A stretch of DNA of 64,000 nt from Maritalea myrionectae DSM 19524 (GTDB lineage: Bacteria; Pseudomonadota; Alphaproteobacteria; Rhizobiales; Devosiaceae): positions 124,001 through 188,000 of the forward strand of contig NZ_AUHV01000005.1 in the NCBI RefSeq assembly GCF_000423365.1, given 5' to 3'. This document shows positions 26,264-34,905 of the stretch, piece after piece; the stretch's first letter is position 1, and each line of letters begins with the position of its first letter. The translations under genes and the position numbers were made by a program. A model generated the notes under the pieces. It was not told the DNA's origin. It saw nothing but the letters and a program-made list of their open reading frames with translations, and did not search any database.

Positions 26264-27868
26264 CTACATTCTGAAGAGGCCGAATTGCGTGTCCGCAATT
26301 GGGGCGTTGAGGGCAGCACTGAGCGAGAGCGCCAGATGATCGCGGGTGCGGCCGGGGTGGATGATGCCATCGTCCCAAAGGCGGGCGGATGCGTAGAGTG
26401 GGTGGGACTGCTCTTCGAATTGATCGATGATCGGTTGTTTGAATTGTTGCTCTTCTTCCGCTGACCAGTCGACGCCTTTGCGCTCCAATCCGTCGCGGCG
26501 GACGGTGGCGAGAACGCCTGCGGCCTGTTCGCCGCCCATCACCGAGATGCGGGAGTTGGGCCAGGTCCACAAGAAGCGCGGCTGATAGGCGCGGCCGCAC
26601 ATGCCATAATTGCCTGCGCCGAAGGAGCCGCCGACCAGCACGGTGATTTTCGGCACCGAGGTGGTGGCCACGGCGGTGACCAGCTTGGCGCCATTTTTGG
26701 CAATGCCTTCATTTTCATATTTGCGACCGACCATAAAGCCGGTGATGTTTTGCAAAAAGACCAACAGAATTTTGCGCTGAGAGCACAGCTCCACAAAGTG
26801 TGCGCCTTTGACGGCGCTTTCAGAAAACAGCACGCCATTATTGGCGATGATGCCCACGGGCATGCCGTGAATATGGGCAAAGCCGCAGACCAGCGTGGTG
26901 CCATAGCGGGCCTTAAATTCTTCAAAGCGCGAGCCATCCACTACGCGAGCGATCACTTCGCGAATATCGTATGGGGTTTTCAAATCGCCGGGCACCACAC
27001 CGATGATCTCGTTGGGATCATAAAGCGGGTCTTCGGGCGATTGGGTGAGTAGGCTTGACGGTTTTTGCCGATTGAGATTGGCCACGGCTTCGCGGGCCAG
27101 TTGCAGGGCATGTTCGTCATTTTCGGCCAAATGATCGGCCACACCGGACAGGCGCGTATGCACATCGCCACCGCCCAAATCTTCCGCCGTGACCACTTCG
27201 CCAGTGGCAGCTTTCACCAAGGGCGGGCCGGCCAAAAAGATAGTGCCTTGGTTTTTCACAATGATGGTTTCGTCCGACATGGCGGGCACATAAGCACCGC
27301 CTGCGGTGCAGGACCCCATCACCACCGCGATCTGCGCGATACCTTTAGCGGACATGTTGGCCTGATTGTAGAAAATCCGGCCAAAATGATCTCTGTCGGC
27401 AAAGACTTCGTCTTGGTTCGGCAGGTTGGCGCCGCCACTATCCACCAGATAAACGCAGGGCAGATGGTTTTCGAGGGCGATTTCTTGCGCCCGCAAATGT
27501 TTTTTGACGGTCATGGGATAATAAGTGCCGCCCTTAACAGTAGCATCGTTACACACCACCATCACCTCCTGCCCGGCCACGCGGCCAATGCCAGTGATCA
27601 GGCCCGCGCCGGGGGCGTCTCCATTATAAAGGCCATGGGCAGCCGTGACGCCGACTTCAAGAAAGGGCGAACCGGGATCGAGCAATTTGGCCACCCGATC
27701 ACGCGGCAGCAATTTGCCGCGCGACACATGACGTTCGCGCGATTTTTCGCCACCGCCCTGCCGGGCGATTTCAACCGCTTCTTCGATTTGCGCCATCTGG
27801 TCCAGCAGCGCTTTTTGATTGGTTTTAAAGCTCTCTGACGCGGTGGAGATTTGGGATTTAATGATCAT
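26264..27868 (-). CDS. mccB: Methylcrotonyl-CoA carboxylase, carboxyltransferase beta subunit
   Basis: A 534-residue carboxyltransferase that moves CO2 from carboxybiotin to 3-methylcrotonyl-CoA. It has the two crotonase-like halves. The N-half carries [20 protein letters not shown], a signature of the methylcrotonyl group, and [16 protein letters not shown]. The C-half shows [20 protein letters not shown] and [14 protein letters not shown]. It overlaps the preceding flavodoxin-like gene by 4 bases (ATGA) and lies 9 bases before mccA. An octahedral or dodecameric complex with MccA is expected. Confidence 0.95.
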   Translation of the reverse strand: MIIKSQISTASESFKTNQKALLDQMAQIEEAVEIARQGGGEKSRERHVSRGKLLPRDRVAKLLDPGSPFLEVGVTAAHGLYNGDAPGAGLITGIGRVAGQEVMVVCNDATVKGGTYYPMTVKKHLRAQEIALENHLPCVYLVDSGGANLPNQDEVFADRDHFGRIFYNQANMSAKGIAQIAVVMGSCTAGGAYVPAMSDETIIVKNQGTIFLAGPPLVKAATGEVVTAEDLGGGDVHTRLSGVADHLAENDEHALQLAREAVANLNRQKPSSLLTQSPEDPLYDPNEIIGVVPGDLKTPYDIREVIARVVDGSRFEEFKARYGTTLVCGFAHIHGMPVGIIANNGVLFSESAVKGAHFVELCSQRKILLVFLQNITGFMVGRKYENEGIAKNGAKLVTAVATTSVPKITVLVGGSFGAGNYGMCGRAYQPRFLWTWPNSRISVMGGEQAAGVLATVRRDGLERKGVDWSAEEEQQFKQPIIDQFEEQSHPLYASARLWDDGIIHPGRTRDHLALSLSAALNAPIADTQFGLFRM

Positions 27869-28614
27869 TCGCGATATCCAGGATTTTGATGATCAAAGCA
27901 CGTGCCCGCTTGCAGCGCTTTGCGATCATTGCCGTAATTTGGGATGCCGCCCGCGTCTTTGAGCATGCGGGCCATATGCATCAGATTCCAAGTCATGATG
28001 GTGGTGTTGCGTTGGGTGAAATCATTGTCGAACCCGACCTGTCCGCCATCCTCTTTTTCGTCGCCATAGGAGGGGCCAGGGCCGATCTCGCCAATCCAGC
28101 CGCAATCGGCCTGGGGCGGAATGGTCAGCCCCAGATGCTGCAGCGCATAAAGAATGGTCATGGAAGAATGCTTCACGCCATCTTCATTGCCGGTGATCAC
28201 GGCGCCACCCACCTTATTGTAATAGATGGATTGGTTTTTCGCATTGAGCTCACCGGACATGGCATAGAGCCGTTCGATGATCACCCGACATAGCGAGCTT
28301 TCTTCGCCCAGCCAGATGGGGGTGCCGATCACCAGAATGTCGGCATCAAGCACTTTGGGCCATAATTGCGGCCAATCATCCCGGTCCGCGCCATGTTCGG
28401 TCATGTCCGGGTAAACACCAAAGGCAATGTGATGGGCGGCGGCGTGGATGAACTCCACCTCAATGCCATGCTTGCGCATAATGTCTGCTGACGCCTGCAT
28501 CAACAAAGCAGTATGACTCTCACCTTCTGAATGCTTCAGAGACGTGTTGATATAGACCGCTTTGAGGTCATCAAAGCGGCTGTTTAATGCTGGTGTTTCG
28601 GTCTGATCGGCCAT
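27865..28614 (-). CDS. Flavodoxin-family NAD(P)H-dependent oxidoreductase
   Basis: A 249-residue flavodoxin-like protein of the NADPH-dependent FMN reductase type. The FMN phosphate loop region is [14 protein letters not shown] (about residues 22-35), and [20 protein letters not shown] (about 97-116) is the second FMN-contact segment. It is longer than small FMN reductases. The C-terminal 60 residues ([14 protein letters not shown], then [15 protein letters not shown]) recur in this subfamily. It sits inside the leucine operon between isovaleryl-CoA dehydrogenase and mccB with 4-base overlap to the latter, so it is expressed with the pathway. Its electron partner is unknown. Confidence 0.8.
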   Translation of the reverse strand: MADQTETPALNSRFDDLKAVYINTSLKHSEGESHTALLMQASADIMRKHGIEVEFIHAAAHHIAFGVYPDMTEHGADRDDWPQLWPKVLDADILVIGTPIWLGEESSLCRVIIERLYAMSGELNAKNQSIYYNKVGGAVITGNEDGVKHSSMTILYALQHLGLTIPPQADCGWIGEIGPGPSYGDEKEDGGQVGFDNDFTQRNTTIMTWNLMHMARMLKDAGGIPNYGNDRKALQAGTCFDHQNPGYRE

Positions 28615-28653
28615 GATTTTCTCCTTCTCCTTTCAAAGAAGAACGATGGGGCG

Positions 28654-29817
28654 CTATTTTGTTTCCACAAACATTTCGCGGCCGATCAGCATGCGGCGAA
28701 TTTCGCTGGTGCCCGCGCCGATTTCATATAGCTTCGCGTCGCGCAGCAAGCGGCCTGTTGGATATTCGTTGATATAGCCATTGCCGCCCAAAAGCTGGAT
28801 GCCATCCAAAGCGCATTGGGTTGCTTTTTCCGCCGAATAGAGAATACAGCCCGCTGCATCTTTGCGGGTGGTTTCGCCGCGATCGCATGCTTGCGCCACG
28901 GCATAAACATAGGCGCGGCTGGCGTTCATGGTGGAATAAATATCGGCCAATTTGCCCTGTACCAATTGGAACTCGCCAATGGCCTGGTTGAATTGCTTGC
29001 GCTCATGCACATAAGGCACGGCCACATCAAGCACGGCATGCATGATGCCCACAGGACCTGCGGCCAGCACCACGCGCTCATAATCCAACCCGGACATCAG
29101 AACGCGCACGCCTTTGTTCAAGTCGCCCAGAATATTTTCTTCCGGCACAAAGCAATCTTTGAACACCAGCTCACAGGTGTTGGAGCCACGCATGCCCAAC
29201 TTGTCGAGCTTTTGCGCGGTGGAAAATCCGTCCATGCCTTTTTCGATGATAAAGGCGGTGATGCCTTTGGAATTGGCTTCGGGATCGGTTTTGGCATAAA
29301 CCACCAGCGTATCCGCATCGGGGCCGTTGGTGATCCACATCTTGTTGCCGGTGAGGCTATAGCCGCCGTCAACCTTTTTGGCGCGCAATTGCATGGACAC
29401 CACGTCTGACCCGGCGCCGGGTTCGGACATGGCCAAGGCCCCCACATGATCGCCAGAGATCAGCTTGGGCAGATATTTCTCTTTTTGCGCCTGGGTGCCA
29501 TTGCGATAAATCTGGTTGACGCAGAGATTGGAGTGCGCGCCATAAGACAAGCCGACAGAGGCCGAGGCGCGGCTGATTTCTTCCACGATTACACAGTGGG
29601 CCAGATAGCCCATTTCCGCTCCGCCAAACTCTTCTGACACGGTGACGCCCAACAGGCCCAGATCGCCAAATTCTTTCCAAAGCTCGTTGGGAAACTCATT
29701 GGTTTCGTCGATCTTTGCCGCCATGGGCGCAATGCGATCTTGCGCGAAGCGGTGCACCATTTCGCGCAAGGCTTCAATATCTTCCCCAAGGGCGAAATTC
29801 ATACCGGTTGTGAACAT
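28654..29817 (-). CDS. ivd: Isovaleryl-CoA dehydrogenase
   Basis: FAD enzyme of 387 residues that oxidises isovaleryl-CoA to 3-methylcrotonyl-CoA. The catalytic base is Glu247 in [13 protein letters not shown]. This location in the middle helix, rather than near the C-terminus, is the hallmark of isovaleryl-CoA dehydrogenase. [13 protein letters not shown] and the C-terminal [18 protein letters not shown] (Gly in place of the usual catalytic Glu) support this. The start at 29817 is set by GGAGGACACTGAA. A Met five codons upstream lies within that leader. It follows the TetR gene directly. Confidence 0.95.
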   Translation of the reverse strand: MFTTGMNFALGEDIEALREMVHRFAQDRIAPMAAKIDETNEFPNELWKEFGDLGLLGVTVSEEFGGAEMGYLAHCVIVEEISRASASVGLSYGAHSNLCVNQIYRNGTQAQKEKYLPKLISGDHVGALAMSEPGAGSDVVSMQLRAKKVDGGYSLTGNKMWITNGPDADTLVVYAKTDPEANSKGITAFIIEKGMDGFSTAQKLDKLGMRGSNTCELVFKDCFVPEENILGDLNKGVRVLMSGLDYERVVLAAGPVGIMHAVLDVAVPYVHERKQFNQAIGEFQLVQGKLADIYSTMNASRAYVYAVAQACDRGETTRKDAAGCILYSAEKATQCALDGIQLLGGNGYINEYPTGRLLRDAKLYEIGAGTSEIRRMLIGREMFVETK

Positions 29818-29818
29818 T

Positions 29819-30430
29819 TCAGTGTCCTCCACTTAAGGTGATGCCCACAGATTGGCACACCAATTGAACGTAAATATCTTCGATTTTTTGTTGGCTCAGC
29901 CGCCCCTGCTCGCGATACCAGGTGGTCACCCCGGTGAGCTGGGCGAGAATGGCCATGGCGGCGACATGGGTGTCGGCCAGATTGAACTGGCCCGCCATTT
30001 GCCCGGCGGCGAGAATGTTTTTCGGGATCGCCTCATATTGGCGGCGAAGAGCTTCAATTTTCTTGAAATTGTCCGGCTCAAGATTGCGCAATTCCATATA
30101 GGAGATGAACACCTGGTCGGGCCGTTTCAGGTGATATTGGATATGGAAGCGGACAAAGGTTTCGAGCTGCTGCGCCGGGTCTTTCGGCAGCTCCATGTCG
30201 CCCCACGCATCCAACAGCGCCTGCATATGATCGGCCAGCAAATTGGTGAGCAGCGCCTGCTTATTGGGGCAATGATTATAAAGCGCGCCCGCCTGCACCC
30301 CGACTTCCAAGGCAATCTCGCGCATGGACACGGCGGCATAACCCTTCTTCGCAAAGAGCTTCAGCGCCACTTCATCAATGCGCTTTGCGGTTTCTTCACC
30401 TTTAGAGCCGTGCGTGCGCGCCACTTTCAC
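29819..30430 (-). CDS. TetR-family regulator of the leucine operon
   Basis: A 203-residue TetR regulator with an N-terminal helix-turn-helix ([20 protein letters not shown], about 37-56) and an all-helical ligand domain. It is the promoter-proximal gene of the leucine operon, one base before ivd, and a palindrome in front of its start (30440-30463) is the likely operator. This would make it an autoregulated repressor released by a pathway acyl-CoA, as known for acyl-CoA-responsive TetR regulators (LiuQ, PsrA and FadR groups). The ligand is inference. Confidence 0.88.
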   Translation of the reverse strand: MKVARTHGSKGEETAKRIDEVALKLFAKKGYAAVSMREIALEVGVQAGALYNHCPNKQALLTNLLADHMQALLDAWGDMELPKDPAQQLETFVRFHIQYHLKRPDQVFISYMELRNLEPDNFKKIEALRRQYEAIPKNILAAGQMAGQFNLADTHVAAMAILAQLTGVTTWYREQGRLSQQKIEDIYVQLVCQSVGITLSGGH

Positions 30431-30439
30431 CTCTAATAA

Positions 30440-30463
30440 TTAAATGAACGTTTGTTTATTTAA
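30440..30463. promoter_or_regulatory. Putative TetR operator of the leucine operon
   Basis: Inverted repeat of TTAAATGAAC (30440-30449) and GTTTATTTAA (30454-30463) with a 4-base spacer. Nine of ten arm positions pair. It begins 10 bases upstream of the TetR ATG and overlaps an AT-rich promoter-like stretch, so bound repressor would block transcription of the whole operon. Confidence 0.7.
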
Positions 30464-30622
30464 CATGGGATGGGGCGGGTGGCAATAGGGATGAAGGGTT
30501 GTTGGATGTTAAAGAGGCCCGCGCTTTTGAGAAGGACTGACCTGGCCTTTCGGTGGGGCCACTTGACTGCAGACCAATTACAACACTTAATTAGATTTTG
30601 GTTTAAACGAAGTAGGTATTTT

Positions 30623-30988
30623 ATGGAATTGGCACAAAATGATATTCGGCAAGGTAGCTTTCAAAAATTGCAATGCGAATACTCAATCCCTGAAGCACTG
30701 GGATTTGCAATCCTTTGGCTTATTTTAAGTGTGATTACATTGGGAATTGGCAGCTTTTTTGCAATTTATTATTTTTACAAGACCATTTTAAACAAGACCT
30801 ACGTCGTCGACGTTGACGGCCACAGAATCGGAAAACTCACGTGTGACCTGAATTTAGCAGAAGTAATCGGACATATTCTCATTTGGATTTTGCTTACAAT
30901 AATAACACTAGGTATTGGCTTGATTTTTTACGCTTTCCGAACATTCCGAATGGTAATAAACCGTACTGAGATTACATCACTGCGCTAG
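30623..30988 (+). CDS. Membrane protein with two tandem homologous repeats
   Basis: A 121-residue protein made of two similar units, each a short polar strand followed by a hydrophobic hairpin. Unit 1 has SIPEALGFAILWLILSVITL then NKTYVVD. Unit 2 has NLAEVIGHILIWILLTIITL then NRTEITS. Four membrane passes or two re-entrant hairpins are predicted. It may belong to the DUF6693 group of small alphaproteobacterial proteins, an uncertain recollection. The start at 30623 is chosen because the sequence before it (from 30470) lacks any domain character. The region is clearly AT-richer than its surroundings. No operon partner is evident. Confidence 0.55.
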   Translation: MELAQNDIRQGSFQKLQCEYSIPEALGFAILWLILSVITLGIGSFFAIYYFYKTILNKTYVVDVDGHRIGKLTCDLNLAEVIGHILIWILLTIITLGIGLIFYAFRTFRMVINRTEITSLR

Positions 30989-31040
30989 GTGTATTTTGAC
31001 TCCCCTAGCAAGCACTATCGCCTGATAAGGGAGAGTTAGA

Positions 31041-31474
31041 ATGAAAATCGCTATTGGCACCGATCACGCGGGATATCGCTATAAAGAGAAGATCAAATCC
31101 TTTTTGACCGCAGCTGGGCATGAGGTACAGGATTTTGGCACCTTTAGCGATGAGTCTTGTGATTATCCGGACTTTATCTTCCCGGTCGCCAAGGCGGTGG
31201 CTGCGGGGGAATTTGAGCGCGGGATCGTGTTGGGCGGATCGGGCAATGGCGAGGCCATTGCCGCCAACAAGATCAAAGGCATTCGCTGCGCCGTGTGCTG
31301 GAATACGCTTTCAGCCGAAATGGCGCGACGACACAATGATGCCAATGTGCTCTCGCTGGGGAACGCATGATCTATGAAGATCAGCTTGAAGCGATTGTGC
31401 GCATATGGCTGGAGACGCCTTTTGACGGTGGTCGCCACGCACGGCGGGTCGACAAGATTGAGGCCCAGAGCTAG
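31041..31474 (+). pseudogene. rpiB: Ribose-5-phosphate isomerase B, frameshifted
   Basis: RpiB interconverts ribose 5-phosphate and ribulose 5-phosphate. The first 109 codons are normal: IGTDHAGYRYKE, DYPDFIFPVAKAVA, VLGGSGNGEAIAANK, AVCWNTLSA and RRHNDANVLSLG. At about 31357-31361 (CTGGGGAACGC) the frame is lost and ends at TGA 31370. Reading one base over from there gives the expected C-terminus, GERMIYEDQLEAIVRIWLE then GGRHARRVDKIEAQS, to a TAG at 31474. A single G missing from a G run explains it, either as a recent mutation or a sequencing error. The C-terminal helix packs in the dimer, so the truncated product is probably impaired. The ribosome-binding site AAGGGAGAG is intact. Confidence 0.88.
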
Positions 31475-31487
31475 GGCAAAGACTGCC

Positions 31488-31586
31488 CTATAGCAAAACC
31501 ATATTCTGCGCCTTTGAGATCGCAGGAAAGAGCAACATCACATGGACCATCACGAAGAAAAATAGTGCGGCAAAAAAGCGAGTCAT
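31488..31586 (-). CDS. Possible 32-residue single-pass membrane peptide
   Basis: Short frame starting MTRFFAALFFFVMVHVML, continuing LFPAISKAQ and ending NMVLL. It has one basic residue near the N-terminus and a strongly hydrophobic first 24 residues. GGAG lies six bases upstream of the ATG. It lies between the end of rpiB and the terminator of the exported protein gene. Codon evidence is too little to be sure; it may be chance. Confidence 0.35.
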   Translation of the reverse strand: MTRFFAALFFFVMVHVMLLFPAISKAQNMVLL

Positions 31587-31656
31587 AAATGGCTCCGAAA
31601 CATCACTTAAAAAAATATGTTAAGTCTTATGCCGGAATTCGCAGTGATTTACAAAT

Positions 31657-31687
31657 AAAAAGGCCGCCCGACGAGGGCGGCCTTTTG
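31657..31687 (-). terminator. Intrinsic terminator of the exported protein gene
   Basis: Arms AAAAGGCCGCCC and GGGCGGCCTTTT around a short GACGA loop, with T-rich ends on both strands. It follows the stop at 31708 by about 20 bases on the minus strand and could also stop plus-strand readthrough from rpiB. Confidence 0.85.
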
Positions 31688-31707
31688 TAATTGTCCATGC
31701 GCAAGGA

Positions 31708-33534
31708 CTATTCGAGCGTTGAATTGAGATCAACGAAGTTCAATAGTTTGGTTGGATCAGACTGCAACATCATCATCTGTGGCATGCCAACACCTGTGGC
31801 GGCTTTTGCTGTCAGATTAATGTTGATCTTCTTGTTGCCGCCCAAAAAGCCTGCAACATCCTCGCCCAGTTGGACCGCTGAATCTGCGCCACCAAGCATA
31901 CCCACAATCATGCCTTGCGACATGGCGGTGATTTGGTTGGTAAAGGCTTCAACTGGTGCGCCCTGCTCGGCGGCAGCTTGAGCCAGGGCAAGTTTCACCA
32001 ATCCTTCATCGTCGATCATCACATTCAGATCGGTCACAGCAAGGGACATGGCTGACATCATGGCCATTTGAGGATCATTCGCAAACAATGCCTCAGTGGC
32101 CCCCGTAATGGTGCCCTTGATCTCGGCAGTGCCCATATCTTTGATGGCCGCAGTCAAAGTATTTACATTGATCGCCTGGGCTTCAGCATCCCACTCCAAA
32201 TCGGCAACAAAGCCCATATTGATCTGGTCATAACCTTCATCAATGAGCATTTGCACCCCTTCTTCATCGCTGTTGGCTGGCAGATCAGCCTGGATGGCTT
32301 TTGCCTCGATGCGAATGTCGGCGGGGATGCCGTTTTGATATTGTGCCAAGGTGACATCAAACAGATCAATCGAGCCTTTGATGCGTTGTTCTTCGTCATC
32401 TTCATTTGGCACATCAAATGCCATGCCGCTGAAGGAGAAGCCTTTAATTGAGGGGATCAGGCCCCGCATATTGGCTTCAAACCACTCTTCGGTATAGTCA
32501 GATGCTTCGCCCAGTTTTTCGAAAGTCGGGCCGAAATCAATTTCTTTGAAAGTGAAATTCTCGATTGAGAATGATCCTGCATCGTCACCTTCGACAACAA
32601 CATCAATATTGCTCACGCTGAATTCTGGGTAAACGCCATTGCCAAAAGACCCGACGGAGATTTCGCCGGTCGACATGGTGAAGGATTGTTCATCATCCTG
32701 CCCCTCACACGCGATGCCATCCATGACTGTGGCGCCCGATTCAAAGCCATAAAGCAGCTGGGCATAGAAATTGATGATGTTGCTGATTTGGGCTTGGGTT
32801 GGCTTGCTGTCTTCAGCGGCCTCCAAATCTTCAATCATGCTGGACAATTTGGCCATGTCCATTGCGGATGGCTTCGCCCGGAATGTGCCGGACTTTGCTG
32901 CGCCAAAGGTGCACGAAAACACTTCGGATGAAATGCCGCCGCCCGCAAGGCTATAGCTTGAATAGATGGTTTCAAATTCGTCGCTTTTCTCAACGTCTAT
33001 CATACCGTAGGCGCCGAGCAATGCGTGCACGTTCAATTCCAGAATTTCGCCTGCACCATAGGTGAGTTCGATTTGCTCAACTGGACTTTCATCCATGCCG
33101 TCGCCTTCGAACATGCCCAGCATCTCACCAATGGATGCGCGTGCGGCAACGCCGTCTTTGACATTTTCCAAGACAATCTCTTTAAACACCATTTCGTTGG
33201 TGCTGGTTTGGTCCTCTACGGTGATTTCATAAGAAAAGCGCAGCTCTGGAATGCGCACACGGTCCGCATTGAGATTGGCCAATTGTTCGGCGTTTTCCGC
33301 CAGCTTGCCCGTGAGGATCTCACGCAGCGTGACCTCATCAATATTGGCGTTGGTCAGGTCGATTGCGCCCACTTCCACTTTATGGGTGATGCTCGATATA
33401 GTTGTCGACATTTCCGTATCGGTCGCGCTGTCTTGCGCGATCACTGGCGTGGCCGCGCCAATCGATATGGCGGCGACTGAAGCGACGAGCATTGATTTTA
33501 GCGGTTTCCGACCGCGGACGAAAAATTGCGGCAT
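31708..33534 (-). CDS. Large exported protein of unknown function
   Basis: A 608-residue protein I do not recognise. Residues 1-34 form a signal peptide (basic RGRKPLK, hydrophobic core, cleavage after PVIAQ). The mature part is acidic, free of transmembrane segments, and built of repeated beta-rich segments of the form 'VTDLNVMIDDEGL' and 'FSFSGMAFDVPNEDD'. That gives it a look like periplasmic AsmA/DUF945-type or lipid-interacting proteins without a firm match. Two Cys (about residues 211 and 280) could pair. The ATG at 33534 has AAGGGAGAC upstream. A longer reading to 33636 has no signal-like N-terminus. It is monocistronic with its own terminator. Confidence 0.75.
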   Translation of the reverse strand: MPQFFVRGRKPLKSMLVASVAAISIGAATPVIAQDSATDTEMSTTISSITHKVEVGAIDLTNANIDEVTLREILTGKLAENAEQLANLNADRVRIPELRFSYEITVEDQTSTNEMVFKEIVLENVKDGVAARASIGEMLGMFEGDGMDESPVEQIELTYGAGEILELNVHALLGAYGMIDVEKSDEFETIYSSYSLAGGGISSEVFSCTFGAAKSGTFRAKPSAMDMAKLSSMIEDLEAAEDSKPTQAQISNIINFYAQLLYGFESGATVMDGIACEGQDDEQSFTMSTGEISVGSFGNGVYPEFSVSNIDVVVEGDDAGSFSIENFTFKEIDFGPTFEKLGEASDYTEEWFEANMRGLIPSIKGFSFSGMAFDVPNEDDEEQRIKGSIDLFDVTLAQYQNGIPADIRIEAKAIQADLPANSDEEGVQMLIDEGYDQINMGFVADLEWDAEAQAINVNTLTAAIKDMGTAEIKGTITGATEALFANDPQMAMMSAMSLAVTDLNVMIDDEGLVKLALAQAAAEQGAPVEAFTNQITAMSQGMIVGMLGGADSAVQLGEDVAGFLGGNKKININLTAKAATGVGMPQMMMLQSDPTKLLNFVDLNSTLE

Positions 33535-33695
33535 GATGTAGTCTCCCTTAAGGCGCAGCGAAAAATTTTTCTGTTTTTTGTTTAGCAAACAATTATGACG
33601 CCAGATTAGCAAGTGATCGGGCAGTAATTTGTCCATACACCGACTGATATGGTTCTCAATTCTTAAACGTCAACTTATTATATCCTAAGCTGTTT

Positions 33696-34769
33696 TCACG
33701 CCTGATGCCAAGTCACCCAGCGACCGTGGGCATCTATGCGCGCCAATTCAACCATGTCACCGCCAGGCCAAACTTGTTGTGTGATCGCAAAACCGGGCGC
33801 TTTATTGTCTGCCTCGATCTGAAGCCAAACCAATTGCATATTGGGGTTGGCTGTTCGCCCCTTTTCGACCAGCAACGCGCGAATCTCATTTTGGGCCTCG
33901 GTGGGGAAATATTGAAAGGCCACGGTGTTATAAACCACATGCAAATGGCCCGGCGTCATTGAGGCGAGTTGATGTTTGAGCCATGTCGCGGCATCTCGCT
34001 TATCAACCTTCACCCCCAAATGTGTTGCCAATTCTATCGCGTGCTCTGTTCGCTCAACGCGCTCCATCTGATCTGGCCAGATATAAGACATCAGCCGCTC
34101 TTTGCCATCGCGTGTGGACACATCAAGTGGGTTCAGGTCGCACCCCGCGCGATGGACTATATCGATATTCGCATGTGGAGGCGTGGGGCCCTGCCAGTCT
34201 GGCTGCAAGGTGAAGGGTGCGCTTTGGGGACCATAATGCTCGTCAGCAAACTGGTAGGCAAACTGATCCAAAACGAGATTCAGCCCCGCGCTCGCGCCCA
34301 TTTCATATAGCTTGATGGGCCGATCAAAGGCGGCGGACAAATGCAGCAAAGCGGGCATCAGCCCATTGGCGCGGCGCACTTCGTTGGTTTGCGGGGCAAA
34401 TTCAAGCTGCGTCAAAATTTGCTCTTCAAACTCTACCACTGCGCGATCAAGCACCTGCCAAAACGCGGCATCCAGCTTTTTGGCATGATGGGGCGGATAA
34501 AGCGCGGTCAATGCGGGCGCTTGGCCAGAACGGGCCAAACTGTTGAGTGCACCGCACATGCGCAACGGCACTGAATGGGTGCGGTAGGTCACATCGCCCG
34601 GCCAGTTGGCGAGCTTTTCTTCTATCTTCGCCGCAGAGAAATGGTGTTTCGCCATCAGCGTGCAAAGCTGCGCTGTGAAAGGAGAGCCGAGCGCGGCACA
34701 TGCCTCTGCCTGCATCTCACACGCTTGATTGAATTTTGCGTGACGGGCCAAAATTTGCGAATTGTTCAT
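33696..34769 (-). CDS. DUF2332 family protein
   Basis: A 357-residue soluble protein matching DUF2332. Key stretches are ANGLMPALLHLSAAFDRPIKL then YEMGASAGLNL (about 136-166), a Rossmann-like nucleotide or SAM-type loop, RAGCDLNPLDVS, MSYIWPDQMERVER and HVVYNTVAFQYFP. The fold prediction is methyltransferase-like but without a known substrate. It stands alone, downstream of the Liv/ligase cluster on the same strand with a 136-base gap that contains the palindromes at 34837-34898. Confidence 0.85.
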   Translation of the reverse strand: MNNSQILARHAKFNQACEMQAEACAALGSPFTAQLCTLMAKHHFSAAKIEEKLANWPGDVTYRTHSVPLRMCGALNSLARSGQAPALTALYPPHHAKKLDAAFWQVLDRAVVEFEEQILTQLEFAPQTNEVRRANGLMPALLHLSAAFDRPIKLYEMGASAGLNLVLDQFAYQFADEHYGPQSAPFTLQPDWQGPTPPHANIDIVHRAGCDLNPLDVSTRDGKERLMSYIWPDQMERVERTEHAIELATHLGVKVDKRDAATWLKHQLASMTPGHLHVVYNTVAFQYFPTEAQNEIRALLVEKGRTANPNMQLVWLQIEADNKAPGFAITQQVWPGGDMVELARIDAHGRWVTWHQA

Positions 34770-34836
34770 GTGCCATCTCCTTTGCTTGATGCGCGGAGCA
34801 TGGCGGAAAACAGCAAAAGATCAATTTGATGACAGC

Positions 34837-34898
34837 GTATTTATACTAGTACCCGGCCGAATATTCGGCAATATATGCATATAGCATGGTATTTATAC
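34837..34898. repeat. Nested palindromes between two direct repeats
   Basis: The 10-mer GTATTTATAC occurs at 34837-34846 and again at 34889-34898, starts 52 bases apart. Between them lies the perfect palindrome CCGAATATTCGG (34857-34868) followed by the AT palindrome ATATGCATAT (34873-34882). It is upstream of the DUF2332 gene, so it is probably its promoter-operator region. Confidence 0.5.
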
Positions 34899-34905
34899 GC
34901 AATTA

